DNA of 43,621 nt from Lichenicoccus sp964246745 (GCA_964246745.1 CAXTRK010000027.1:1-43621); one strand, 5' to 3'; counted from the stretch's first letter, positions 18,121 to 26,096 are shown. Numbers and translations are program-made. The notes: a model not told the origin generated them from the sequence alone.

Positions 18121-18528
18121 ATGCGGCATTGGCCTGAAAGGCGTCGCAAGAGCGCGCGCATCGAGATCATCCCGATGATCGACGTGATGATGTTCCTGCT
18201 TGTGTTCTTTGTTCTTATCAGCACGAACGTGCTCCCGGCGCTCGGCCTGAAGGTGGCACTGCCGAAATCCGCGAACCCGGAGCACGTCACCGAGCCGAAG
18301 CGCGTCACCATCACAATTAGCAAGGACGCCCAGTACTATCTCGATGCCTCGCCAGTGACGGTGGGTGATCTCCCGGCACGACTGCGTGCGATGCAGAGTG
18401 ACGGGAGCAAGCTCGCCGTGATCATCGCCGGCGATCAGGGAGCGGAACTGCAGGCGCTGGTGAGCGTGATGGATGCCTTGAAGACGGCTGACGTCCGAGC
18501 TGTGTCCATCATCACCAAGAAGCAATGA
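18121..18528 (+). CDS. exbD: Biopolymer transport protein ExbD
   Basis: A 135-residue energy-transducing protein: a short basic cytoplasmic N-terminus, one membrane helix IPMIDVMMFLLVFFVLIS holding the essential proton-path Asp, and a periplasmic domain (VTITISKDAQYYLDASPVT). With ExbB it forms the proton-driven motor that drives TonB. The stop codon overlaps the tonB start (ATGA). The order here is exbD-tonB-exbB, not the usual exbB-exbD-tonB. Confidence 0.9.
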   Translation: MRHWPERRRKSARIEIIPMIDVMMFLLVFFVLISTNVLPALGLKVALPKSANPEHVTEPKRVTITISKDAQYYLDASPVTVGDLPARLRAMQSDGSKLAVIIAGDQGAELQALVSVMDALKTADVRAVSIITKKQ

Positions 18529-19253
18529 GCGAGGACAACACCGAGTTCGCAATCCAGGGCGCTGCCCTGGCGATGACACTTGGCATCGTGGCTCTCGTGC
18601 TGTGGTCGCGTAACCCGCTCGACGTTCATCTCCTGGTGGCGGCGCCCAAGCCGACCCAGGTCACGATGTCGGTTGTGGAAGAACCGCCACCGCCGCCGCC
18701 ACCACCACCACCACCGCTCCAACCTCCGCCGATGCCGGAGCCACCGCCGCCGGTTCCGGTGGACCCGTCGGTGCCATCCCCGTTGCCGCCGCCTTTGCCA
18801 CCGAAGCTGCGCCCGATCGTCCGGCCACGCCCCCTGCCGCCCCGTCCCGTGCCGCACAATGAGCCGCCTCCGCGCGAGCAGCAGCCACAGTCCGAGGCAG
18901 CACCCCGCCAGGTGGCCCAGGCCCCGGAAAACCACTCGGCCGAGGCTGCCTATGTCGGCGTGCTGCATGCACAAATCGAGCGCAACACGAAGCCGCCGGA
19001 CAGCGCCTCCTATCGGCTGGAGCATCCGTCGGGAGAAGTCCTGGTGAGCTTCACTCTGTCTCGTTCCGGAACGGTCTCGTCGGTGCGGGTCCTGCGCGGC
19101 TCGGGTTCATCGGTGCTGGACCAGCAGGCGGTGCTGATCGTCTCGGGCCTGCGATATCCAACGATGCCGGCGGCGGTCTATCCGGGACAAGCATCGCACG
19201 TGTTCAGCGTGCCGGTCGGCTTCCTCAAGACGGGCGGCGACGAAGGGCTCTGA
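18525..19253 (+). CDS. tonB: Energy transducer TonB
   Basis: A 242-residue TonB: an N-terminal membrane anchor (about residues 9-27), a very proline-rich periplasmic rod (about 52-125, including an unbroken run of eleven Pro) and a C-terminal domain (about 140-242) with YVGVLHAQIERNTKPP and GEVLVSFTLSRSGTVSSVRV, the betabetaalphabeta TonB fold that grips the receptor TonB box. It is translationally coupled to exbD through ATGA. The rod contains no Lys-Pro repeats of the enterobacterial type. Role: passes motor energy to the receptor at 14211. Confidence 0.9.
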   Translation: MSEDNTEFAIQGAALAMTLGIVALVLWSRNPLDVHLLVAAPKPTQVTMSVVEEPPPPPPPPPPPLQPPPMPEPPPPVPVDPSVPSPLPPPLPPKLRPIVRPRPLPPRPVPHNEPPPREQQPQSEAAPRQVAQAPENHSAEAAYVGVLHAQIERNTKPPDSASYRLEHPSGEVLVSFTLSRSGTVSSVRVLRGSGSSVLDQQAVLIVSGLRYPTMPAAVYPGQASHVFSVPVGFLKTGGDEGL

Positions 19254-19277
19254 TCAGACGCTGGAAAAGGGAGAATT

Positions 19278-19865
19278 TTGTTGAACTACGATCGCCTGCA
19301 TGGCCTGACCTTCGATGCGCTGTATATCTGTCTCGGCCTGGTGACGTTCGTGCTGATCGAGCGGCTGCTGTATTTTGCCTATCTCACCTCGCGTGCCTGG
19401 AAGATCAGGGCGGAGCTCGGCAAGTCGGGGTTTGATCCGATGCGCCAGGCGAGCGGCTTTGGCGGCGGTGACGTCATGAGCCGCGCGGTGGATGAGTATC
19501 TCACCTTCCAGCGCGTAGGCGACATGCCGCGTGCGCGTGTGGATGATCTGTCCACGGCACTGGTCCTGCGCATCGACTCACGCGTGAACGCCCGACTGTG
19601 GGTGCTGGACACGATCGTGACCGCGGCCCCGCTGCTCGGACTGCTTGGAACGATCCTTGGAATCATGCAGACCTTCACGGCGCTGGCCGCCGGAGGCATT
19701 TCGGATCCCGCCGCGGTCAGCAAAGGTATCGGCACCGCGCTCCTGGCGACCGCCATCGGGATCGGCACCGCCCTCTACGGATTGCTGGGACACAACGTGC
19801 TGCATCGCCACGCCGATTATCTGGCTGATCGGTTCAGGGTCTTCCTGCTTCGAACAACAATGTGA
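19278..19865 (+). CDS. exbB: MotA/TolQ/ExbB proton channel family protein (ExbB)
   Basis: A 195-residue inner membrane protein with three hydrophobic segments (about 10-30, 110-135, 150-175). The second holds the conserved LDTIVTAAPLLGLLGTILGIMQTF channel stretch and the third ATAIGIGTALYGLLG. It starts with TTG at 19278 behind AAGGGAG. It is 24 bases after tonB. With ExbD it makes the motor for receptor energisation. The short N-terminal part places it with compact ExbB proteins. Confidence 0.88.
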   Translation: MLNYDRLHGLTFDALYICLGLVTFVLIERLLYFAYLTSRAWKIRAELGKSGFDPMRQASGFGGGDVMSRAVDEYLTFQRVGDMPRARVDDLSTALVLRIDSRVNARLWVLDTIVTAAPLLGLLGTILGIMQTFTALAAGGISDPAAVSKGIGTALLATAIGIGTALYGLLGHNVLHRHADYLADRFRVFLLRTTM

Positions 19866-19964
19866 ACGCGTCGGGCTGACCGGGACATGCCGGCTCGCCC
19901 GGCGCCTATCCCGCCGGCACCAGCTAGAGTTTCTGATCGTAGCCTATCTCTAGGAGCTCCCATC

Positions 19965-20984
19965 TTGCGCATCCACGCCCTGCTCGCCTCGTGCTGTCTG
20001 CTGGCCTTTTCCGCCATCCCGGCGGCGGCACAAAAGCCAGCCTACGTCCAGACCCATGCCATCCGGCTCGGCGCCCCTGACAGATGGGACTACGTGCTGT
20101 TCGCTCCGTCCAGCGACCGCGTGTTCGTCGCCCACGGCGACCATACCGACGTCGTCGATGGACGCAGCGGACGCATTCTTGGCCGCGTGGCGCCGCTCGA
20201 GGGCGCGCACGGCACCGTGGTGGCGCCAGCACTCGGGCGCGGCTTCGCCGACAGCGGCGAGAGTCGCACGCTGACTGCCTTTGATCTTGCCAGCCTCAGG
20301 CCGATCGGCCGTGCCGCCGCCGGCGAGGATGCCGACGCCGTCGCCTATGACGGAGTCAGCCGGCATGTGTTCGTCATGAACGGAGACAGCGGCAGCATCA
20401 GCGTTGTCGACGCCGCCACCCTCAAGCCGGTCGCCACCATCCCGATGGGCGGCAAGCTGGAGTTCGCGACAGCCGACGGCCATGGCGCGCTGTTCGTCAA
20501 CCTGGCCGAAGCCGGCGGCGTCGCCCGCATCGACACGCGCACCAACGCGGTGACCGCGCGGTGGCCGGTGGCGGACTGCGTCTCGCCGCACGGCATGGCC
20601 TACGACGACGTCACCCGGCGCATCTTCACCAGTTGCGTCAACGGCAAGCTCAAGGTGCTCGATGCCGGTGATGGACACGTCGTCGCCAGCCTTGCGATCG
20701 GCACCGGCAGCGATTCCGTGGCGCTCGACCCGAAGCGCAGGCTGGTGTTCAGCGCCAACGGCTCAGGCACGCTGTCGATCATCGCCATCCAGGACGCCGA
20801 TCATTTCGATGTCCATACGCCGCTGCATACCCCGCGCGGCGCGCGCACCATGGCGGTCGATCCGGCGACCGGGCGGATCTTTCTGGCCTCCGCAACCATG
20901 CGCGGAGCCGTCCCGCCAGGCAGCCATGCGCGTCCCCGGTTCGTGCCCGGAAGCCTGAAGCTGCTATTCCTCGACCCGCGCTGA
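19965..20984 (+). CDS. Secreted YncE-like beta-propeller protein, second paralogue
   Basis: A 339-residue exported protein. The TTG at 19965 follows TAGGAG at 8 bases and opens a clear signal peptide (MRIHALLASCCLLAFSAIPA with AAAQ cleavage). The mature chain is a YVTN-type propeller with blades such as SSDRVFVAHGDHTDVVDG, VSRHVFVMNGDSGSISVVD and AVDPATGRIFLASA. It ends the TonB operon, 99 bases after exbB. Propellers of this kind next to TonB receptors may hold the ligand or a metal in the periplasm; this is inferred. It is clearly related in layout to the gene at 7978-9060. Confidence 0.8.
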   Translation: MRIHALLASCCLLAFSAIPAAAQKPAYVQTHAIRLGAPDRWDYVLFAPSSDRVFVAHGDHTDVVDGRSGRILGRVAPLEGAHGTVVAPALGRGFADSGESRTLTAFDLASLRPIGRAAAGEDADAVAYDGVSRHVFVMNGDSGSISVVDAATLKPVATIPMGGKLEFATADGHGALFVNLAEAGGVARIDTRTNAVTARWPVADCVSPHGMAYDDVTRRIFTSCVNGKLKVLDAGDGHVVASLAIGTGSDSVALDPKRRLVFSANGSGTLSIIAIQDADHFDVHTPLHTPRGARTMAVDPATGRIFLASATMRGAVPPGSHARPRFVPGSLKLLFLDPR

Positions 20985-20990
20985 GCCGCA

Positions 20991-21027
20991 CGAAAAAGCG
21001 CGGCCCCCGCAAGGAGCCGCGTTATTG
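20991..21027. terminator. Bidirectional rho-independent terminator
   Basis: A CGCGGC/GCCGCG stem (20999-21004 and 21016-21021) is preceded by AAAAA and followed by TTATT. On the minus strand it reads stem plus TTTTT, so it ends the HxlR transcript well; on the plus strand it ends the TonB operon more weakly. Confidence 0.65.
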
Positions 21028-21086
21028 GTCCTGCACGTCATAAGTGTCGGTGCTTGACCGTCGGCAGGGCGGCTAGGGCGTTCGCT

Positions 21087-21518
21087 TTAACCGAGAGACT
21101 TTTGCACAATCAGGCTCTGCTGCTGGCCTTGATCAAACGCTTCCCTCGCCCGAGCTGTTTCGGCCATGTGGTCCCACGCCCAAGTTCCAAGCGGCTGCAC
21201 CACTTGCCAGAGAGACTGGCCCAACACCGTCAGCTTATACTCCACCTGAGGTGGTGTCGTCGGGAAAACGGTGCGCGTCACCAAGCCCTCACGCTCCAAC
21301 CCGCGCAGCGTCAGAGTTAGCATTCGCTGCGAAATACTGCCGATCGTCCTTTTGATCTCGCTGAACCGCATCGGCCCGTCACCAAGCTCCACGATAATCA
21401 TTACGCTCCATTTGTCACCGATGAGCGCCAGAACCGCCCCGACCGCCCGACAGTTCTCCGGGCTTGCCGAATGCAGGAGATGATCTTTGGCTCGCTTAGG
21501 CTTGGATTGATGGTTCAT
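21087..21518 (-). CDS. HxlR-family transcriptional regulator
   Basis: A 143-residue winged-helix regulator. Seen features: CRAVGAVLALIGDKWSVMII, the HxlR entry segment with one Cys in the conserved N-terminal position, then MRFSEIKRTIGSISQRMLTLTLRGLEREGLV, the recognition helix and wing. HxlR proteins often sense electrophiles or redox stress through this Cys. It is divergent from the DoxX-like gene, and the palindrome at 21524-21534 touches its own start, suggesting autoregulation and control of the DoxX-CDGSH pair. Confidence 0.85.
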   Translation of the reverse strand: MNHQSKPKRAKDHLLHSASPENCRAVGAVLALIGDKWSVMIIVELGDGPMRFSEIKRTIGSISQRMLTLTLRGLEREGLVTRTVFPTTPPQVEYKLTVLGQSLWQVVQPLGTWAWDHMAETARAREAFDQGQQQSLIVQKSLG

Positions 21519-21523
21519 TCGAC

Positions 21524-21534
21524 ATACCTGGTAT
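21524..21534. promoter_or_regulatory. HxlR operator candidate
   Basis: The sequence atacctggtat is a perfect palindrome centred on one T, five bases upstream of the HxlR start codon and 85 bases before the DoxX-like gene. GTA/TAC-type palindromes are usual HxlR targets. Binding is inferred. Confidence 0.5.
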
Positions 21535-21618
21535 AAAAGAAGTGCCCTCTTGCGAACTTACAGCAAGGATGCAAGCTAGCCATAGTTCTGTTTTGACACC
21601 AGATATGGAAGGGATCAC

Positions 21619-22017
21619 ATGAATGTTGTTTTGTGGGTGGTTCAGGGCCTGCTTGCCTGTAATTTCCTGTTCGCGGCTGGCCTGAAGCTCTTTGCTTTCC
21701 ATATGATGGCGGCGAGATCGCCGGGGACCGAAGGCCTGCACGAGCTCTTCATTTTCATTGCACTGTGTGAGGTTGCGGGCGCTGCCGGTCTGATCCTGCC
21801 TCGGCTTACAGGCACCATGCCGGTGCTCACCCCTTGGGCGGCGGCTGGTCTTGCCACCATTGTGCTGCTCGCGTGCGGCTTCCATCTCGGTCGTGGCGAA
21901 TATGGCGAAATGATACCCGCCGTCGTCATGTTCCTGCTGTGCGGCTTCGTGGTGTGGGGCAGAGGCTTCTGGCAGCAGGATACACAAGCCGAACGCAACG
22001 TAATAATCAATGCCTGA
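21619..22017 (+). CDS. DoxX-like membrane protein
   Basis: A 132-residue protein with four hydrophobic helices (VVLWVVQGLLACNFLFAAGL, LHELFIFIALCEVAGAAGLI, an Ala/Leu-rich third and MIPAVVMFLLCGFVVWGRGF). This is the DoxX/DoxX-like layout, a family of small inner-membrane proteins of poorly known role linked to redox stress. It begins at the ATG at 21619 behind GGAAGGGATC. It is followed 12 bases later by the CDGSH gene, forming an operon under the divergent HxlR regulator. Confidence 0.8.
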   Translation: MNVVLWVVQGLLACNFLFAAGLKLFAFHMMAARSPGTEGLHELFIFIALCEVAGAAGLILPRLTGTMPVLTPWAAAGLATIVLLACGFHLGRGEYGEMIPAVVMFLLCGFVVWGRGFWQQDTQAERNVIINA

Positions 22018-22029
22018 AGGAGATCATGC

Positions 22030-22248
22030 ATGGCTGCCGTAACTATCACTGTTCTAAAGAATGGTCCGTTCATCGTCACTGGCGAAGTGGATCTTAAGGA
22101 TGCTGGCGGAAACACGTATCCCGCTTCGGAAAAAATGGTGCTCTGTCGCTGCGGCGCATCAACAAGAAAGCCGTTTTGCGACGGGACACATGGAAAGGTC
22201 GGCTTCGCAGCGGCGGAGCAGGCTGTGCCTGGATCGGCCGAATCCTAA
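22030..22248 (+). CDS. CDGSH-type [2Fe-2S] iron-sulfur protein
   Basis: A 72-residue protein with the signature CRCGASTRKPFCDGTH, the three-Cys one-His ligand set of the CDGSH (mitoNEET-like) cluster. Such small bacterial proteins carry a redox-active [2Fe-2S] cluster. Behind AAGGAGATC at a normal distance, the ATG at 22030 is secure. It is co-transcribed with the DoxX-like gene; together they suggest a redox or electrophile response. Confidence 0.9.
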   Translation: MAAVTITVLKNGPFIVTGEVDLKDAGGNTYPASEKMVLCRCGASTRKPFCDGTHGKVGFAAAEQAVPGSAES

Positions 22249-22275
22249 TTTAGCTAGGGAGCAGTTGGGATGTCG

Positions 22276-22301
22276 AAAGCCGCTCCCACAGACGGCTTTT
22301 T
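22276..22301 (+). terminator. Rho-independent terminator after the CDGSH gene
   Basis: A perfect 7-base stem AAAGCCG/CGGCTTT surrounds ctcccacaga and is followed by TT, giving a T-rich run of five. It lies 27 bases after the stop codon and closes the DoxX-CDGSH operon. Confidence 0.75.
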
Positions 22302-22442
22302 CATGTCCGCCACTTCGCACAGTTCAACGTTTCTGACGATCCCCGCCGCGTGCTACCTGGCATCCCGCTTTGGGACACTTTCCTGTCTCATAACTGTTCT
22401 CGGTTGCTCTGTTCCGGAACGTTAACAATTAGGGGGTTTTAG

Positions 22443-22969
22443 AACAGGGCGCCGGATCTCGACGAGCTCATGCACGACGCCCTCCGCTCTCGTCCCGACC
22501 TGCTCGCCTCGTTGGCTCGGCTGCGTGCCAGCGAGGCCGATACCCGCCCGAGCGCGGGCCGCCCTCTACCCGACCATCTCGCTGAACACGAAGATCGGCG
22601 GCGATATCGGGCATATCAGCGTCGAGGGCATCGCGGCCCACAGCTTCAATCAGCCGGAAGCCGGCATCTATCTCGACTTCGACTGGAGCTTCTACCAGGG
22701 AGGCACTAAGGCCAACCAGGTCCGTCTCGCGGAAAGCCAGCAGGCCGAGCAGCAGGCCGCACTGGCCCAGTACGATGCGGCGGTCGCTGAGCAGCGCGCG
22801 GCGCGCACCGCGGCGTCGGCACGATCACCGGCGCGGAAGCCACCGCCAACACGCTCGATCAGTCGAATGCCACGCTCGCCCGCACGCACGCCCAGGTGCT
22901 TGCCTCGGCAGCTACGCTCGCCTTCGCCACGGGCCAGCTCACCTCCGCCGAAAGCCTGCCACCCTGACG
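22443..22969 (+). pseudogene. TolC-family outer membrane efflux protein, decayed
   Basis: Three frames each hold part of a TolC-type protein. First, APDLDELMHDALRSRPDL with LARLRASEADTR; then RAALYPTISLNTKIGGDIGH through YLDFDWSFYQGGTKANQVRL and QQAALAQYDAAVAE; then GAEATANTLDQSNATLART and LASAATLAFATGQLTSAES. A normal protein has about 450 residues; only about 170 remain, with at least two frameshifts and a large internal deletion. Start and end are lost. It lies between the redox operon and the RES toxin gene. Confidence 0.65.
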
Positions 22970-23026
22970 ATGAGGGGCCGGCGATCAAACTCGCTCATGG
23001 TGTTACCCCGCGCCCCGCCGGCTCTG

Positions 23027-23722
23027 CTATGTAGCTCGCGCGATCTCGATGCTCGGATCCGGCGTGCCGGCCCAGGTGAAGCGGTAAGTGGCGTTTTTAC
23101 GGACATTGCTGACGAGAGCGGGGCGGAAACAGGCCAGGCAGGTGCCGTGCTGATCGCGTACGCTGGGATAAACGAGCCCTAACGAGCCGACCCCTAGCAG
23201 GTGTTCGGCCAACGTCTGCGACGAGACATAGCTAGTCGGGGCCAGGCAGGCGGCGAAGGTCTCCGCACCGCGGAGGTCGTGCAGCTCAGCGCTGAAATCG
23301 GCGAGATAGTCGTCGTAGGTGATGCTGTCCTCGAACCGCTCGATCTCCGCATAGTCGGCAGCCCGATGAAACGCGACCTCGGCCTGAGCGGTCTCGGCGG
23401 CGAAGGTGGCGTACCACGCTCCTCGTTCGGGGCCGTTAAATCTGCTGCCGAGCGGGTGCGCGTGGCAGAACGCGGCATTCACAATCCGCGCGTTTGGAGT
23501 GCAGAAGACGAGCTCGTGCCGGCCGATACCCGGCAGGAGGTCGCTCTCGGCCAGCAGTCTGTCGTTCGTCGCGTTGCCGAGATCGACCAGGTTCCGGAAG
23601 TGCTGGTCGTCGTCAGAGATTCTGGAAAGAACGCTGTCGCCGCTCTCGCTGTATTTCGAGGGGATCAGGCGGTGTGTGTCGAACTGCCGTATGAGTGTTG
23701 TGGGAGGGAAATCCGAACTCAC
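23027..23722 (-). CDS. RES-domain toxin
   Basis: A 231-residue RES-family protein. The three conserved residues that name the family are visible as Arg94 (GSRFNGPERG), Glu110 (FAAETAQAE) and Ser187 (YPSVRD). RES toxins break down NAD+ or transfer ADP-ribose, stopping growth when the antitoxin is lost. The GTG start overlaps the antitoxin stop codon by four bases (GTGA), the usual antitoxin-first coupling. Its frame stays open upstream through the antitoxin region, but that part is shadow. It sits just outside the tRNA-Gly scar. Confidence 0.8.
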   Translation of the reverse strand: MSSDFPPTTLIRQFDTHRLIPSKYSESGDSVLSRISDDDQHFRNLVDLGNATNDRLLAESDLLPGIGRHELVFCTPNARIVNAAFCHAHPLGSRFNGPERGAWYATFAAETAQAEVAFHRAADYAEIERFEDSITYDDYLADFSAELHDLRGAETFAACLAPTSYVSSQTLAEHLLGVGSLGLVYPSVRDQHGTCLACFRPALVSNVRKNATYRFTWAGTPDPSIEIARAT

Positions 23723-24159
23723 ACCCCGCCCCGGCGTGCGTCGAGCAGCCTCCGCACGGTTTGCAACGCCGGCACCCCCCCGGCCATCATGTAGGCGAGC
23801 GGCGTGCGTCCGCTGAAGATCAGGTTGGTGTTCGGCAATCTCACCCACTCGTCCGCAAGCTTTTCGCCATAGAGAATGTTGAGCGCCTTGAAGATCCCGA
23901 TCACGTAGGAGATCCGTGTCAGCATGTCGGTATCGAGTGTGCGGTCCGGATCCTTGCGCCACTTGTAGTAGGGGCCGTTCGAGAGCCCACCGAGGAGCAT
24001 GCGCGCGTCCTCGTCACGGATGCCCCAGCGCTCGACGGTGTTGAAGAAGGCGCGAAGCGCCGAGGGACTCAGCCGCTCGCGTTCGGCCTTGTCGGTCAGG
24101 TCGACCACGGCTGCGGGCTGATACCGGCCCGCCGGGTAAGCGAGTTGTGCGAGCGCCAT
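23719..24159 (-). CDS. Xre/MbcA/ParS-type antitoxin of the RES toxin
   Basis: A 146-residue antitoxin: an N-terminal DNA-binding helical part (LSPSALRAFFNTVERWGIRD, then GLSNGPYYKWRKDPDRTLDT) and the C-terminal MbcA/ParS toxin-binding region with LPNTNLIFSGRTPLAYMMAG. The ATG at 24159 stands 7 bases after AGAAGGA; the 78 codons readable further upstream are not supported. Antitoxins of this type repress their own operon, and inverted repeats lie in the promoter at 24163-24200. Confidence 0.85.
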   Translation of the reverse strand: MALAQLAYPAGRYQPAAVVDLTDKAERERLSPSALRAFFNTVERWGIRDEDARMLLGGLSNGPYYKWRKDPDRTLDTDMLTRISYVIGIFKALNILYGEKLADEWVRLPNTNLIFSGRTPLAYMMAGGVPALQTVRRLLDARRGGV

Positions 24160-24162
24160 GGC

Positions 24163-24200
24163 ATTGTCCTTCTGAAGACAATATAGTCTCCGCATGAGGA
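24163..24200 (-). promoter_or_regulatory. Toxin-antitoxin promoter with inverted repeats
   Basis: On the plus strand attgtccttctgaagacaat (24163-24182) is a near-palindrome with one bulged C, overlapping the ribosome site. Next to it a TCTCC/GGAGA pair flanks the start of the transcript, and TATATT on the minus strand is a plausible -10 box. This arrangement fits autorepression by the antitoxin. Confidence 0.4.
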
Positions 24201-24358
24201 GATCGCAATCCCAGTTCGGCGGTACACGAGACCGCAAGACCCGGCTGCGCACCCGCCCTGCCTCGCAGCCGCCGACCGCCGCCCATCCTGCGCCATCATT
24301 CGACCTGGGCCGCTTCCGGATTGCTTCCGTGGCCGCCGCAAGCGCATCTCGAAAGCAC

Positions 24359-24376
24359 AAAAGGCCCCTCGGGGCC
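24359..24376 (-). terminator. Terminator, likely of the original tRNA-Gly gene
   Basis: On the minus strand GGCCCC-GA-GGGGCC is followed by TTTT. It lies 31 bases past the 3' end of the tRNA-Gly fragment, where the terminator of an intact tRNA gene would be, so the left side of the scar is probably the original chromosome. Confidence 0.6.
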
Positions 24377-24407
24377 GATCGTAAGCTACTCAATCGTTGA
24401 AGGAAAC

Positions 24408-24452
24408 TGGAGCGGGCGAAGGGATTCGAACCCTCGACCCCAACCTTGGCAA
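24408..24452 (-). repeat. tRNA-Gly(GCC) 3' fragment, integration attachment site
   Basis: Read on the minus strand, these 45 bases run from the anticodon loop (TTGCCAAGG, anticodon GCC) through the TTCGAATC T-loop to CCCGCTCCA, identical in layout to the 3' part of a bacterial tRNA-Gly(GCC). Upstream of the anticodon the tRNA sequence stops abruptly. Such 3' duplications mark where an integrase inserted an element into a tRNA gene. The integrase gene lies 207 bases away. From the orientation, the intact tRNA-Gly should lie at the far (right) end of the element; it is not in this window. Confidence 0.8.
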
Positions 24453-24658
24453 CGCACCCGAGCCCCTTACGCCATGGTATCCGGCCGCTTCTCTCTGCAC
24501 GCTAACCCACTATCCGCAAAGGCGTTTCTCGACACCTCGCACCGCCGGCCGTATCCGTGAGGGACCCCGCGACTTGCTTCCGAGTGCTTTCAAACCGCCT
24601 TCGGGCGCCCTTTCCGGGCCAGCTCGAAAGCAAATCGGGCCTAAGTTGTTGGTGTAAC

Positions 24659-25981
24659 ATGGAAAAGATCACAAAACGGGCGGTCGACGCTCTGAAACCT
24701 AACAGGGTTGGAATCAAGGTTTGGGAGAATTTCCTGTGGGATCGCGAGCTGCGCGGCTTCGGCGTGCGGGTCTCGCCGACCGGTCTCAAGGTCTACCTGA
24801 TCCAGTACCGTAATCCCGAGGGGAAGAGCCGCCGGCTTTCCCTCGGTCGGCATGGACTCCTGACCCCCGAACAGGCGCGCGATCTCGCGCGCGAGAAGCT
24901 GGTGCTGATCGCGCGGGGCGAAGACCCCAACCAAGCGGCCGAGATCGATCACAATAGCATGACGATCAGCCAGGTCTGCGACTGGTATCTGGCCGAGGCG
25001 GAGGCCGGGCGTCTGCTGGGCCGGCGGCGCAAGCCGATCAAGCTATCTACCCTCGCCATGGACCGGAGCCGGATCGAGTCGCACGTGCGGCCGCTGCTCG
25101 GGAGCCGGCGGGTGGCCAGCCTGAAATTACTCGACATCGAAGGCATGCAGGCCGACGTCGCCGCCGGCAGGACGGCCAAGCCGCGCGCCGGCAGTCGGGG
25201 CGGGGCAACTACGGGGGGCGCCGGAACAGCCGCCCGCACCGTCTCGACTCTCCACAGCCTCCTGGAGCACGCCTTCCGGCTGGGGCTGATCGAGCGCAAT
25301 CCCGCCAAGGGCGTTCGTAAGCTCGCCAGCGAGCCGCGCGACCGGCGCCTGAGCGCGGCGGAGATCACTGCGCTTGGGCAGGCCCTGCGGGAGGCCGAGC
25401 AGGACGGCGAACACCCGACCGGCGTCGCCGCGATCCGGCTTCTCCTGCTCACTGGCTTCCGGCGGAGCGAAGCGCTTGGGCTGCACCGCACTTGGGTGGA
25501 CGCGGAGGTCCAGGCGGTGCGTTTCCCCGACACCAAGACGGGCGCGCAGATTCGCCCGATTGGCCGGGCCGCGTTGGACCTGATCCAGTCGCAACCCCGG
25601 CGCGACGGGTCGGCTTTGGTGTTCCCGTCACACTTGAGCGAAGGGCACTTCAAGGCGGTGGTCGCGGTTCTGGATCGGGCTTGCGCTGCGGCGCGGCTGC
25701 AGGGGGTCACGCCGCACACGCTGCGGCACACCTTCGCCAGCGTCGCGGCCGATCTCGGCTTCACAGAGCTGACCATCGCCGCTCTGCTGGGTCACGCCGC
25801 GCGCGGCGTGACCCAGCGCTATGTTCACGTCGACGAGGCGGTCAGGATGGCCGCCGATCGCGTCGCCGAGCGGATCGACCAACTCCTTGCAGGTGGAAAG
25901 TTGGCTAACCAGCGGCCTAGTCGGCGGCAACGGGCAACCCCGTCGGGACCGGCGTTTCTCACGCAGGTCCACCCGACATAG
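24659..25981 (+). CDS. Tyrosine recombinase/integrase (P4-type)
   Basis: A 440-residue integrase: an N-terminal DUF4102-type arm-binding domain (FGVRVSPTGLKVYLIQYRNP), a core-binding domain (about 95-215) and a catalytic domain with Arg in LLTGFRRSEALGL, HTLRHTFAS and LLGHAARGVTQRYVH, the R-HxxR-H-Y set. It joins an island to the chromosome by site-specific recombination. The ATG at 24659 (MEKITKR) gives the normal family start. A tRNA-Gly 3' fragment lies 207 bases upstream, so that tRNA gene is its target. No excisionase gene is recognised nearby. Confidence 0.9.
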   Translation: MEKITKRAVDALKPNRVGIKVWENFLWDRELRGFGVRVSPTGLKVYLIQYRNPEGKSRRLSLGRHGLLTPEQARDLAREKLVLIARGEDPNQAAEIDHNSMTISQVCDWYLAEAEAGRLLGRRRKPIKLSTLAMDRSRIESHVRPLLGSRRVASLKLLDIEGMQADVAAGRTAKPRAGSRGGATTGGAGTAARTVSTLHSLLEHAFRLGLIERNPAKGVRKLASEPRDRRLSAAEITALGQALREAEQDGEHPTGVAAIRLLLLTGFRRSEALGLHRTWVDAEVQAVRFPDTKTGAQIRPIGRAALDLIQSQPRRDGSALVFPSHLSEGHFKAVVAVLDRACAAARLQGVTPHTLRHTFASVAADLGFTELTIAALLGHAARGVTQRYVHVDEAVRMAADRVAERIDQLLAGGKLANQRPSRRQRATPSGPAFLTQVHPT

Positions 25982-26096
25982 GCCAAGCCAGAACATCCTT
26001 GATCAGTAGGCCAAGTTCGCATCCTTCCGGGCGCACCATTTCTGGATCAGCGCCTGAAGTACGACGTGAGGCGTCACGAAGGGCTGTTTTAGGAGA

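Noticed and set aside
16963..18579. 538-codon minus-strand frame
   Set aside because: It is antisense to the phosphoesterase and exbD genes, has no domain, and is very rich in Arg and His.
18680..18860. CCG/CCA-rich tandem repeat
   Set aside because: It is the coding sequence of the proline-rich rod of TonB, not a separate repeat element.
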